Assembly: GCA_005790965.1 (NCBI GenBank)
Contig: SXTL01000049.1
Coordinates: forward strand, 1 to 5,652
DNA: 5,652 bases
Direction of reading: 5' to 3'
Origin: Burkholderiales bacterium
GTDB taxonomy: Bacteria; Pseudomonadota; Gammaproteobacteria; Burkholderiales; Thiobacillaceae
Part shown: piece after piece, positions 1 to 5,652 of the stretch
How the letters are laid out: the number at the start of each line of letters is the position of its first letter
Position numbering within the stretch: the stretch's first letter is position 1
The notes under the pieces: model-generated
Database searches by the model: none
What the model saw: the letters and a program-made list of their open reading frames with translations, nothing else
Told to the model about the DNA's origin: nothing
Position numbers and translations under genes: made by a program

Positions 1-977
1 ACATTGCCGTTGATGCAATAACGCTTGCCGGACGGGGGCGGGCCATCGTCGAAGACATGTCCGAGGTGAATCCCGCTGCTGGCGCTACGCACCTCGATGC
101 GCAACATGCCGTGGCTGCGATCGGGGTGTTCGCTGACGGCACCGGGTGCGGGCTGGACAAAGCTGGGCCACCCGGTGCCGCTGTTAAATTTGGCATCGCT
201 GCGGAACAGGCGCGCACCGCTTAGAGGATCGACATACCAGCCGGGGCGTTTTTCGTCGAGATGCTTGCCGCAAAATGGGGCCTCCGTGCCTTGGTTGAAG
301 GCGATGCGTTGTTGCTCCGGGCTGAACACGAGCTTGCCCAAGGCTTGCCAGTACGCAGAGGAGCGCGGATAAGGCACGCCGGTGCCACCCAGGCCGCAAT
401 AGCCGTTGGGATTTTTTTGCAAATAGTTCTGGTGATAGGTTTCGGCCGCGCCATAGGTGACGAGAGGGATGATCTCGGTCGTGATCAGGCCTTTTTTTGC
501 CGCTGACAGGGCGGCCTGATAGGTCTCGCGAGATTGCAACGCGAGGCTTTGTTGCGGCGCACTCGTGGTGTAGATGGCGCTACGGTAATTGCTGCCGATG
601 TCGTTGCCTTGGCGATCGCCCTGGGTTGGATTGTGGCTTTCCCAGAAGCGCGCCAGCACGGCCTCCAGCGTCGTTTTTTTCGGGTCAAACCGAACTTTGA
701 CCACTTCCGCGTGGTTGCGTTGTTTGGATTTGCCTAGGCGCAGCAGTCGTTCTAGCGCGAGTACGGCCTCGTAGGTGGTGGAGATCTCACCATTGGCGTA
801 ACCGCTTTCGACATCGATTACCCCCGGCAACTCGCCCATACGGCGCTCTGCGCCCCAGAAACAGCCCATGCCGAGGACGATGCTGGCCTCTGGCCGGGAG
901 GCCGGAGGGGCCGCTTGGGACGCGTGGCTGGAGAGGATCATGAGCAAGAGACCGAAGTGCCATGCGATAGCGCGCAT
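1..977 (-). CDS. msrAB: Exported bifunctional peptide-methionine sulfoxide reductase MsrA-MsrB (3' end outside window)
   Basis: This protein reduces both S- and R-epimers of methionine sulfoxide in oxidised proteins, probably in the periplasm. The frame is open from the ATG at 977 to the left edge (325 complete codons), and probably only a few C-terminal residues are missing. Residues 1-22 look like a Sec signal peptide (Arg2, hydrophobic core, likely cleavage after SQA). The MsrA domain spans about 32-200, with the nucleophile Cys39 in GCFWGAE and a resolving Cys194 in GYCGLGGTG. The MsrB domain begins about 208, with SGTGWPSF, SHGMLR, HLGHVFDDGP and catalytic Cys321 in RYCIN. Both zinc CxxC pairs of classical MsrB are replaced (VDPLSG, SASSG). 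Cys236 in PFCGK is the likely MsrB resolving cysteine. An in-frame stop at 990-992 brackets the start. No good ribosome-binding site is visible, but the start lies 4 bases after the preceding stop codon, so translation may be coupled. No thioredoxin-like domain is fused, so the electron donor is encoded elsewhere. Confidence 0.96.
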   Translation of the reverse strand, partial: MRAIAWHFGLLLMILSSHASQAAPPASRPEASIVLGMGCFWGAERRMGELPGVIDVESGYANGEISTTYEAVLALERLLRLGKSKQRNHAEVVKVRFDPKKTTLEAVLARFWESHNPTQGDRQGNDIGSNYRSAIYTTSAPQQSLALQSRETYQAALSAAKKGLITTEIIPLVTYGAAETYHQNYLQKNPNGYCGLGGTGVPYPRSSAYWQALGKLVFSPEQQRIAFNQGTEAPFCGKHLDEKRPGWYVDPLSGARLFRSDAKFNSGTGWPSFVQPAPGAVSEHPDRSHGMLRIEVRSASSGIHLGHVFDDGPPPSGKRYCINGN

Positions 978-981
978 GGGA

Positions 982-1422
982 TTAGGGTTTCAAATAAACG
1001 AAACCTTCCCGGGCCTGCAATTTCCCAATTTCAGCGACGCCGGAGGGTACAACTTGAGCCTCCAGGCTGACGGCACTGTCATCCAGTTTGCGGCCCTTGA
1101 GGGTGTTGCGGCAGACGCGGAAATCGACCCCCTTCTCTTTGAGACCGGCCACTTGGGGCGCGAAGGCGCCTTTATCATCCTTGGCTTCATTCAGCAGGAA
1201 ATCGATGCCTTTGCCGTGAGTGACCACGACGATTTTGGCCTCCGGGCTGGCGCTTAAGTGATTTTCGATATTGCGCAGGGCGATGCGCGCTACGCTGGCA
1301 TCGTTCAGGTGATAGACCACCTTTTCAATGGGTTCTGCGGCACGGCCCTGAGGGATGGAGGCGGCCATCAGGGTGAAGCCGAGAGAAAGGGCAAGGCCAA
1401 AAGCGGCAAGAGGGGAATTCAT
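982..1422 (-). CDS. Exported DsrE-superfamily protein, function unknown
   Basis: This is a 146-residue protein that I place in the DsrE/DsrF-like superfamily (COG1416-type) from its overall pattern. The pattern has a first strand KVVYHLND at about 34-41, a second strand KIVVVTHGKGI at about 63-73, the segment GVDFRVCRNTLKGRK at about 98-112, and a C-terminal VVPSGVAEIGKLQ followed by an aromatic/basic end. Cytoplasmic relatives such as DsrE and TusD carry sulfur on a cysteine. Here the only cysteine is Cys104. Residues about 5-22 are hydrophobic, followed by a plausible signal-peptidase site near 28-29 (GRA-A), so the mature protein of about 118 residues is probably periplasmic. The n-region has no Lys or Arg, which is unusual. 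An in-frame TAA lies seven codons upstream of the ATG, and GGAG five bases before the ATG supports this start. The gene sits 97 bases after proA and 4 bases before msrAB. A role in periplasmic thiol or sulfur chemistry is an inference; no member of this exported group has a function I can name. Confidence 0.85.
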   Translation of the reverse strand: MNSPLAAFGLALSLGFTLMAASIPQGRAAEPIEKVVYHLNDASVARIALRNIENHLSASPEAKIVVVTHGKGIDFLLNEAKDDKGAFAPQVAGLKEKGVDFRVCRNTLKGRKLDDSAVSLEAQVVPSGVAEIGKLQAREGFVYLKP

Positions 1423-1424
1423 GG

Positions 1425-1431
1425 TCTCTCC
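1425..1431 (-). promoter_or_regulatory. Ribosome-binding site of the DsrE-like gene
   Basis: GGAGAGA reads on the minus strand just before the ATG at 1422. Its GGAG core is five bases from the start codon. It is the strongest Shine-Dalgarno sequence in the window and fixes the start of the exported DsrE-like protein. The rest of the 97-base gap to proA (1423-1519) shows no convincing promoter. Confidence 0.75.
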
Positions 1432-1519
1432 GTGAAGCGGTTATGGACAGACCTATGGTAGGCGCTCCGCAGACAAGGGTATCTAGTACATTCGCATCGC
1501 CTCTTGGCGAGAGGGTTAT

Positions 1520-2791
1520 TCAACGGCGAATATGGCCGTCGCCGAGCACGACCCATTTCTGGCTGGTCAGGCCTTCGAGACCAACCGGGCCACGGGCGTG
1601 GATCTTGTCGGTGGAGATGCCAATCTCGGCGCCCAGGCCATACTCAAAACCGTCGGCGAAGCGCGTCGAAGCGTTGATCATCACGCTGGCGGAGTCCACC
1701 TCGCGCAGGAAGCGCATGGCATTCGGATGGTTGGTCGTCAGGATTGCCTCGGTGTGATGCGAGCTGTAGCGATTGATATGGGCGATGGCCTCGTCGAGGC
1801 TGGCCACGACCTTGACGCTAATGATGGGCGCGAGGTACTCGGTCGACCAATCTTCTTCGGTGGCATCGACTACATTGCTACCCGGCACGCGGGCAAGGAT
1901 GGCCTTGCTCGCCGCGTCGCAGCGCATTTCCACGCCCTTGGCGGCGAAGATGGCGCCCATCTTGGGCAGGAAAGTGGCGGCCGCGGCGGCGTGCACCAGC
2001 AAGGATTCAGTAGCGTTGCACGGGCTGTATTTCTGGGTCTTGGCGTTGTCGGTGACGATCAGCGCCTGCTCCCTATCGAACTCGGCGTCGATGTAGGTAT
2101 GGCAGTTGCCGTCAAGGTGCTTGATCACCGGCACCCTCGCTTCGTTGCTGATGCGCTCAATCAAGCCTTTGCCACCGCGCGGGATGATCACATCGACAAA
2201 CGCCGGCATGGTGATCAGTTCGCCGACGGCCGCGCGGTCGGTGGTCTCCACCAGTTGTACGGCGCTGGCCGGCAGACCGGCGGTAGCGAGCGCCTGTTGC
2301 ACCCGTTTCCACAGGGCCACATTGGAGTGGATCGCTTCGGAGCCGCCGCGCAGGATGCAGGCATTGCCGCTCTTGATGGCCAGCGACGCGGCCTCGATGG
2401 TGACATTCGGGCGGCTTTCGTAAATCATGCCGAATACGCCAAGGGGCACGCGCATCTGGCCAACACTAATGCCGGACGGGCGGCGCTTGATGCCGGTCAT
2501 TTCGCCGATCGGATCGGGCATGGCGGCGAGCTGTTCGCAGCCTTCGGCGACGGTGTCGATGACTTGGTCGGTGAGGCGCAAGCGGTCAACCATCGGCGCC
2601 GCTAGACCGGCCGCTTCTGCCGCAGCGATGTCCTTGGCGTTTTCTGCTTGTAGCGGGGCGCCGGCCTCGCGCAGTAGGCGGGCCAGTTCCAGAAGGGCGG
2701 TGTTTTTGGCGCGGGTCTCGGCACGGGCCATTGCGGTGGCGGCGGCGCGGGCGGCTCTGCCCAGCGTGTCCATGTAAGTGTGGAGGTCCAT
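1520..2791 (-). CDS. proA: Glutamate-5-semialdehyde dehydrogenase (gamma-glutamyl phosphate reductase)
   Basis: ProA carries out the second step of proline synthesis in the cytoplasm: NADPH-dependent reduction of gamma-glutamyl phosphate, made by ProB, to glutamate 5-semialdehyde. The protein has 423 residues, close to the usual 415-420, and is complete. Family landmarks are visible in order: GVFGMIYESRPNV (about 118-130), LRGGSEAIHSN (about 147-157), IPRGGKGLIE (about 203-212), HLDGNCHTYID (about 225-235), the catalytic Cys258 in KYSPCNATESLLV, and the C-terminal NASTRFADGFEYGLGAEIG (about 373-391) with GPVGLEGLTS after it. Its start lies 11 bases after the holA stop, with AGGA six bases before the ATG, so it is probably co-transcribed with holA. 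Its partner gene proB is not in the window, which is common in betaproteobacteria. Nothing in the sequence suggests feedback regulation at this gene. Confidence 0.98.
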   Translation of the reverse strand: MDLHTYMDTLGRAARAAATAMARAETRAKNTALLELARLLREAGAPLQAENAKDIAAAEAAGLAAPMVDRLRLTDQVIDTVAEGCEQLAAMPDPIGEMTGIKRRPSGISVGQMRVPLGVFGMIYESRPNVTIEAASLAIKSGNACILRGGSEAIHSNVALWKRVQQALATAGLPASAVQLVETTDRAAVGELITMPAFVDVIIPRGGKGLIERISNEARVPVIKHLDGNCHTYIDAEFDREQALIVTDNAKTQKYSPCNATESLLVHAAAAATFLPKMGAIFAAKGVEMRCDAASKAILARVPGSNVVDATEEDWSTEYLAPIISVKVVASLDEAIAHINRYSSHHTEAILTTNHPNAMRFLREVDSASVMINASTRFADGFEYGLGAEIGISTDKIHARGPVGLEGLTSQKWVVLGDGHIRR

Positions 2792-2797
2792 TTATGA

Positions 2798-2801
2798 TCC
2801 T
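2798..2801 (-). promoter_or_regulatory. Ribosome-binding site of proA, directly after the holA stop
   Basis: AGGA on the minus strand lies one base after the holA TAA (2803-2805) and six bases before the proA ATG. This close arrangement supports the ATG at 2791 rather than the Met six codons later, which has no such sequence before it. It also fits joint translation of holA and proA from one transcript. Confidence 0.6.
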
Positions 2802-2802
2802 G

Positions 2803-3840
2803 TTATGCCATTGAAGGCTGGGTATTGAAGGCGGGCGCGGGCTGGTTGAGTAGCGCAAGCCCTAATTGTTTGTACAGGTTCCATGCATCGTCGCGGAGCA
2901 GGCCCTTGCTGGCGCGGTCGATGCGTCCCGCGTGTTGTAAGGCTTGGCCTAGCCGCTGAGCACCCAAGCGCTTGGCTTGACGACTGAACAGGGCTTGGCG
3001 CGAATCCCAGATCCGCAGGCTGCGCAGCAAACCGGCCAAGTCTTCGCCACGGGCGCTGGCCAGCGCCAGACGATAAAGCGTCCGCAGATCCTGCACCAGA
3101 AGCCAGAGGGCAAAGATGGGCGCTTCGCCCTCGGCCTTGAGACTGTCGGCAATGCGCAGGAAACGGGCGGCATCCCCACGCCACAGGGCCTCGGGCAGAT
3201 CGGCGGCATCATAACGGGCGACATCGGTGACGGCCGCACGGGCCGCTTCCAGCGTTACGGCGCCGGGCGGTAACAACAGGGCCAGCTTCTCGATTTCTTG
3301 GTGTGCGGCGAGCAGGTTGCCCTCGACGCGGACGGCAATCCAGTCGAGTGTGGCGCGATCGGCTTTAAGTTGATGACGGGCGAGGCGTTCGCCAATCCAT
3401 GCCGGCAATTGTTCCAGAGTCGGGGTGCTGACCATGACGGTTGCGCCGACTGCTTCGAGCCGGGTGAACCACTTGCTAGACTGCATCGTCTTATCCGCCC
3501 GGGGCAGAATCAGGAGCAAGGTGCAGTCGGGCGGCGGATTGGTGGCCCAGGCCTCCAGGGCCTTGGCGCCTTCCACGCCGGGTTTGCCGCCGGGGAGGCG
3601 CACTTCGATCAGGCGGCGTTCGGCAAACAGGGACAGACCCTCAAACTGGGCGAAACATTCCGCCCAGCGGAACTGCGCGCTGGCCTCGATCAGCGTGCGT
3701 TCGGCGCCGACCGCGTACAGGGCGTGGCGAATCTGGGCAGCGGCCTCGTCCACCAGCAAAGGAGCCTCGCCGCAGAGACAATATACCGGCAGGATCTCGC
3801 GGCTGAGGGCATTGGCCAACTGGCTGGGGGAGAGTTTCAT
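2803..3840 (-). CDS. holA: DNA polymerase III subunit delta (clamp-loader subunit)
   Basis: HolA is the delta subunit of the clamp loader. It opens the beta sliding clamp so that the clamp can be loaded on primed DNA during replication. The protein has 345 residues, the usual length, and shows the family layout. The N-terminal domain begins with PVYCLCGEAPLLVDEA (about 18-32), the position of the usual LYGDEPLL-type segment. The central part has CTLLLILPRADK (about 106-117), EGNLLAAHQEIEKLALL (about 173-189) and VTDVARYDAADLPEAL (about 204-219). The helical C-terminal collar domain includes LWLLVQDLRTLYRLA (about 245-259) and a closing RDDAWNLYKQLGLALL (about 316-331). There is no Walker A site, as expected for delta, which does not hydrolyse ATP. 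It lies 25 bases after lptE and 11 bases before proA. No strong Shine-Dalgarno precedes the ATG, so translation may depend on the upstream gene. Delta is poorly conserved, but the gene order confirms the identity. Confidence 0.96.
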   Translation of the reverse strand: MKLSPSQLANALSREILPVYCLCGEAPLLVDEAAAQIRHALYAVGAERTLIEASAQFRWAECFAQFEGLSLFAERRLIEVRLPGGKPGVEGAKALEAWATNPPPDCTLLLILPRADKTMQSSKWFTRLEAVGATVMVSTPTLEQLPAWIGERLARHQLKADRATLDWIAVRVEGNLLAAHQEIEKLALLLPPGAVTLEAARAAVTDVARYDAADLPEALWRGDAARFLRIADSLKAEGEAPIFALWLLVQDLRTLYRLALASARGEDLAGLLRSLRIWDSRQALFSRQAKRLGAQRLGQALQHAGRIDRASKGLLRDDAWNLYKQLGLALLNQPAPAFNTQPSMA

Positions 3841-3865
3841 GCGGGCAGCCGGGCCTGATGAGGTT

Positions 3866-4345
3866 TTAGAGGCGTCCGTACGCGATGCGGGTCAGGGCCT
3901 GGCGAGCGAGTTCGAGGGCCATGTCGCGGCGTAGATTGGCCTCTTCCATTTCTTTGGCCAGGGTTTGGCTATCGTCGTAAGTAAAGTCGCGCTGGGCAAA
4001 CAAAGGGATGGCTTCAAGCAGAACCTTGCCGTAGGCATCGCGCACATCTAGCCGCACCTCATAGCTCAGGCGGTATTCACGCACCCGGCCGGCACCCGAC
4101 AGCGACAGGATCTGTTTGTCGAGCTTTTCCTGGCTTAGGCGGATGACCAGCGGCGCCCCCTTGGAGCCAGCGTGCAGCTTGCGTTGATCGTGCAGCTGTT
4201 CGCGTAGCTGTTGTCCGAGCAGCGAGCCTTCTCCCGCCTCGACCCAGGCGCTGGTGAAAGGCATGGCATTGACGCCGCGCAGGCGGAAACCGCAACCGGC
4301 AAGGGCGAACCAAGGGACGGCAAGAAGAAAGGCGCGACGCTTCAT
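3866..4345 (-). CDS. lptE: LPS-assembly lipoprotein LptE
   Basis: LptE is an outer-membrane lipoprotein that plugs and supports the LptD barrel and helps insert lipopolysaccharide into the outer leaflet. The protein has 159 residues. A lipoprotein signal peptide (MKRR, hydrophobic stretch 5-16) ends in the lipobox LAGC with Cys18 as the lipidated residue. Gly at +2 is consistent with export to the outer membrane. The family pattern CGFRLRG follows, then the alternating strand region SLSGAGRVREYRLSYEVRL (about 81-99) and FAQRDFTYDDSQTLAKEMEE (about 116-135) before a C-terminal helix. The open frame extends upstream into leuS, but the Met at 4345 is chosen because it gives the proper signal peptide directly. 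It begins 31 bases after the leuS stop and ends 25 bases before holA, the common leuS-lptE-holA order. Its presence implies a Gram-negative, LPS-making cell. Confidence 0.95.
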   Translation of the reverse strand: MKRRAFLLAVPWFALAGCGFRLRGVNAMPFTSAWVEAGEGSLLGQQLREQLHDQRKLHAGSKGAPLVIRLSQEKLDKQILSLSGAGRVREYRLSYEVRLDVRDAYGKVLLEAIPLFAQRDFTYDDSQTLAKEMEEANLRRDMALELARQALTRIAYGRL

Positions 4346-4376
4346 GGCGCTATGATGCCACGGGGCGCGCCGTGCG

Positions 4377-5652
4377 TCATGCCACGATGTTGACGAGGCG
4401 GCCGGGCACGACCACGATCTTTTTCGGTGTTTGCCCGGCAAGGTGTTTTTGGGCGTCCGGGTTGGCCAGCGCGGCGGCCTCGATGCTGGCCCTGTCGGCC
4501 TCGACTGCGACCGTCAATTTGCCGCGCAGCTTGCCGTTGATCTGGAGCATCAGTTCGACCTCGTTCTGGACCAGGGCGGTGGTATCGACGCTGGGCCAGG
4601 CTTGATCGAGCAGGCGCGTGCCGGGCCGCAATTCGGCCCAAAGGGCTTCGCCGATGTGCGGCACCATGGGCGAGAGCATCAGGACCACGGCCTCCAGCAC
4701 CTCCTGGCGTACGGCCCGGGTGTTGGCGGTCGTGGTCTCGAGTTTGGCGAGCGCGTTCATCAGTTCCATGACGGCGGCGATGGCGGTGTTGAACTGTTGG
4801 CGGCGTTCAATGTCATCGCCGATCTTGGCGATGGTCTGATGCAGTTGGCGGCGTATAGCTTTCTCAGAATCACCGATTTCACCGCCGGAGTAAGCGCTTA
4901 CAACGCCTCCTTCCAGATGATCAGCAACGGCCTTCCACAGGCGGCGCAAGAAGCGGTGTGCGCCCTCGACGCCCGCGTCGGACCACTCAAGTGATTGCTC
5001 GGGCGGAGCGGCGAACATCATGAACAGGCGAGCGGTGTCGGCCCCGTATTGGTTGATCAGGGATTGCGGGTCAACGCCGTTGTTCTTGGACTTGGACCTC
5101 TTCTCGATGCCGCCAGCTAGGACCGGCTGGCCATCATCCGTCTTGACCCAGCCCGCGCCGTGCTTTTCGACCTCAGTGGGATTTATCCACAGCTTTTTGC
5201 CGCCGGCGCCCTCGCGGTAATAGGTCTCGGCGATCACCATGCCTTGGGTGAGCAAGCGGGTGAAGGGCTCGTTGCTGGCAACCAAACCCTCGTCCCGCAT
5301 CAGCTGGTGGAAGAAGCGGGCATAGAGCAGGTGCAAAATAGCGTGTTCGATGCCGCCGATGTATTGATCGACCGGCAACCAGTGATTGGCGCGCCCATCG
5401 AGCATGGCGGTGTCGCTGCCGGGACAGGCGTAGCGGGCGTAATACCAGGACGATTCGACAAAGGTGTCCATGGTGTCGGTCTCGCGCTCAGCGGCGCCGC
5501 CGCAGCTTGGGCAGGTGCATTCGTAGAACGATGGCATTTTCTTGAGCGGCGAGCCAATGTCGATCTTGACATCTTCCGGCAGCACGACCGGCAACTGGTC
5601 TGCAGGTACCGGAACATCGCCGCAGGTTGGACAGTGGATGATGGGGATCGGG
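4377..5652 (-). CDS. leuS: Leucyl-tRNA synthetase, C-terminal half (5' end outside window)
   Basis: LeuRS attaches leucine to tRNA-Leu in the cytoplasm. The window holds 424 residues plus the stop, roughly the last half of an enzyme of about 860; the frame runs off the right edge. The N-terminal HIGH motif and most of the editing domain are therefore not seen. In fragment numbering, two cysteine clusters (CPTC at 7-10 and CTCPSC at 45-50) form a likely zinc knuckle, as in Thermus-type LeuRS. They are followed by ETDTMDTF (57-64), SSWYYARY and YIGGIEHA (97-104) of the catalytic core. The ATP-binding KMSKS signature appears at 184-188 as KRSKS, with Arg (AGG, 5097-5099) for Met, followed by the normal KNNGVDP. 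The helical anticodon-binding domain (about 240-345) contains RRQQFNTAIAAVMELMN. The small C-terminal tRNA-binding domain (about 358-424) contains NGKLRGKLTV and ends with PGRLVNIVA. It is the first visible gene of the leuS-lptE-holA-proA run. Confidence 0.98.
   Translation of the reverse strand, partial: PIPIIHCPTCGDVPVPADQLPVVLPEDVKIDIGSPLKKMPSFYECTCPSCGGAAERETDTMDTFVESSWYYARYACPGSDTAMLDGRANHWLPVDQYIGGIEHAILHLLYARFFHQLMRDEGLVASNEPFTRLLTQGMVIAETYYREGAGGKKLWINPTEVEKHGAGWVKTDDGQPVLAGGIEKRSKSKNNGVDPQSLINQYGADTARLFMMFAAPPEQSLEWSDAGVEGAHRFLRRLWKAVADHLEGGVVSAYSGGEIGDSEKAIRRQLHQTIAKIGDDIERRQQFNTAIAAVMELMNALAKLETTTANTRAVRQEVLEAVVLMLSPMVPHIGEALWAELRPGTRLLDQAWPSVDTTALVQNEVELMLQINGKLRGKLTVAVEADRASIEAAALANPDAQKHLAGQTPKKIVVVPGRLVNIVA

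Noticed and set aside
1..977. Suspected frameshift or broken MsrAB, since only short open frames end within this stretch on the minus strand
   Set aside because: Codon-by-codon reading shows one uninterrupted frame from 977 to the left edge. It only lacks a stop codon because the gene leaves the window.
1497..1510. Hairpin TCGCC-AAGA-GGCGA after proA as a terminator
   Set aside because: The stem is only five base pairs and no T-run follows on the minus strand, so it does not meet the pattern of an intrinsic terminator.
1489..1518. AATAACC and CGAAT boxes resembling an ECF sigma-factor promoter before the DsrE-like gene
   Set aside because: The boxes are 19 bases apart, longer than the roughly 16 expected for the ECF class I had in mind, and the first box is imperfect. 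No sigma gene is in view to support it.
1532..2605. Long open frame of 357 codons on the plus strand inside proA
   Set aside because: It lies wholly antisense to proA, which is complete and well conserved. Its translation resembles no family I know and is rich in His, Gly, Ala and Asp, as expected from a shadow frame in GC-rich DNA.
3298..3858. Plus-strand open frame of 186 codons across holA
   Set aside because: It is the antisense shadow of the holA coding frame, with no recognisable domain and no ribosome-binding site.
4359..4374. Inverted repeat CACGG/CCGTG around a GC palindrome between leuS and lptE
   Set aside because: It is a five-base-pair stem without a T-run, inside an operon gap. 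Chance is likely in GC-rich DNA.
4346..4441. Longer start for lptE, extending 32 codons upstream into leuS
   Set aside because: The added residues overlap leuS and would bury the lipoprotein signal peptide. The Met at 4345 gives a normal signal with lipobox Cys18.
4431..4994. Plus-strand open frame of 187 codons across leuS
   Set aside because: It is the antisense shadow of leuS, low in complexity and without any recognised motif.

Overview
The window is a fully packed stretch of bacterial chromosome, GC-rich by eye (about 60%). All six recognisable genes lie on the minus strand, so transcription runs from right to left. In reading order they are leuS (3' part only), lptE, holA, proA, a small exported DsrE-like protein, and a secreted MsrA-MsrB fusion whose last codons lie beyond the left edge. 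The leuS-lptE-holA core is typical of beta- and gammaproteobacteria. proA directly after holA, together with the protein sequences, suggests a betaproteobacterium or a close relative. This assignment is inferred from gene order and recalled homologues, not from a search.

Right part (about 2792-5652): leucyl-tRNA synthetase, the outer-membrane LPS-assembly lipoprotein LptE and the DNA polymerase III delta subunit follow one another with gaps of 31 and 25 bases. proA starts 11 bases after holA, and its ribosome-binding site follows the holA stop codon. These four housekeeping genes look like one operon. Their products work in unrelated processes: translation, envelope biogenesis, replication and proline synthesis.

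Left part (1-1422): after a 97-base gap come two genes only 4 bases apart. Both encode proteins with N-terminal signal peptides. The first is a DsrE-superfamily protein with a single cysteine. The second is a bifunctional methionine sulfoxide reductase. Together they look like a small periplasmic sulfur/thiol-redox or oxidative-repair unit placed behind the housekeeping operon. The 97-base gap holds a good ribosome-binding site and a short hairpin without a T-run. I see no convincing promoter there, so these genes may be read through from proA.

I see no RNA genes, mobile elements, CRISPR arrays or notable repeats, and no intergenic stretch exceeds 100 bases. The points most worth a second look are an Arg in place of Met in the LeuRS KMSKS signature (KRSKS), the unusual cysteine layout and insertion of the MsrAB protein, and its pairing with an exported DsrE-like protein. 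I find no evidence for a wholly new system.
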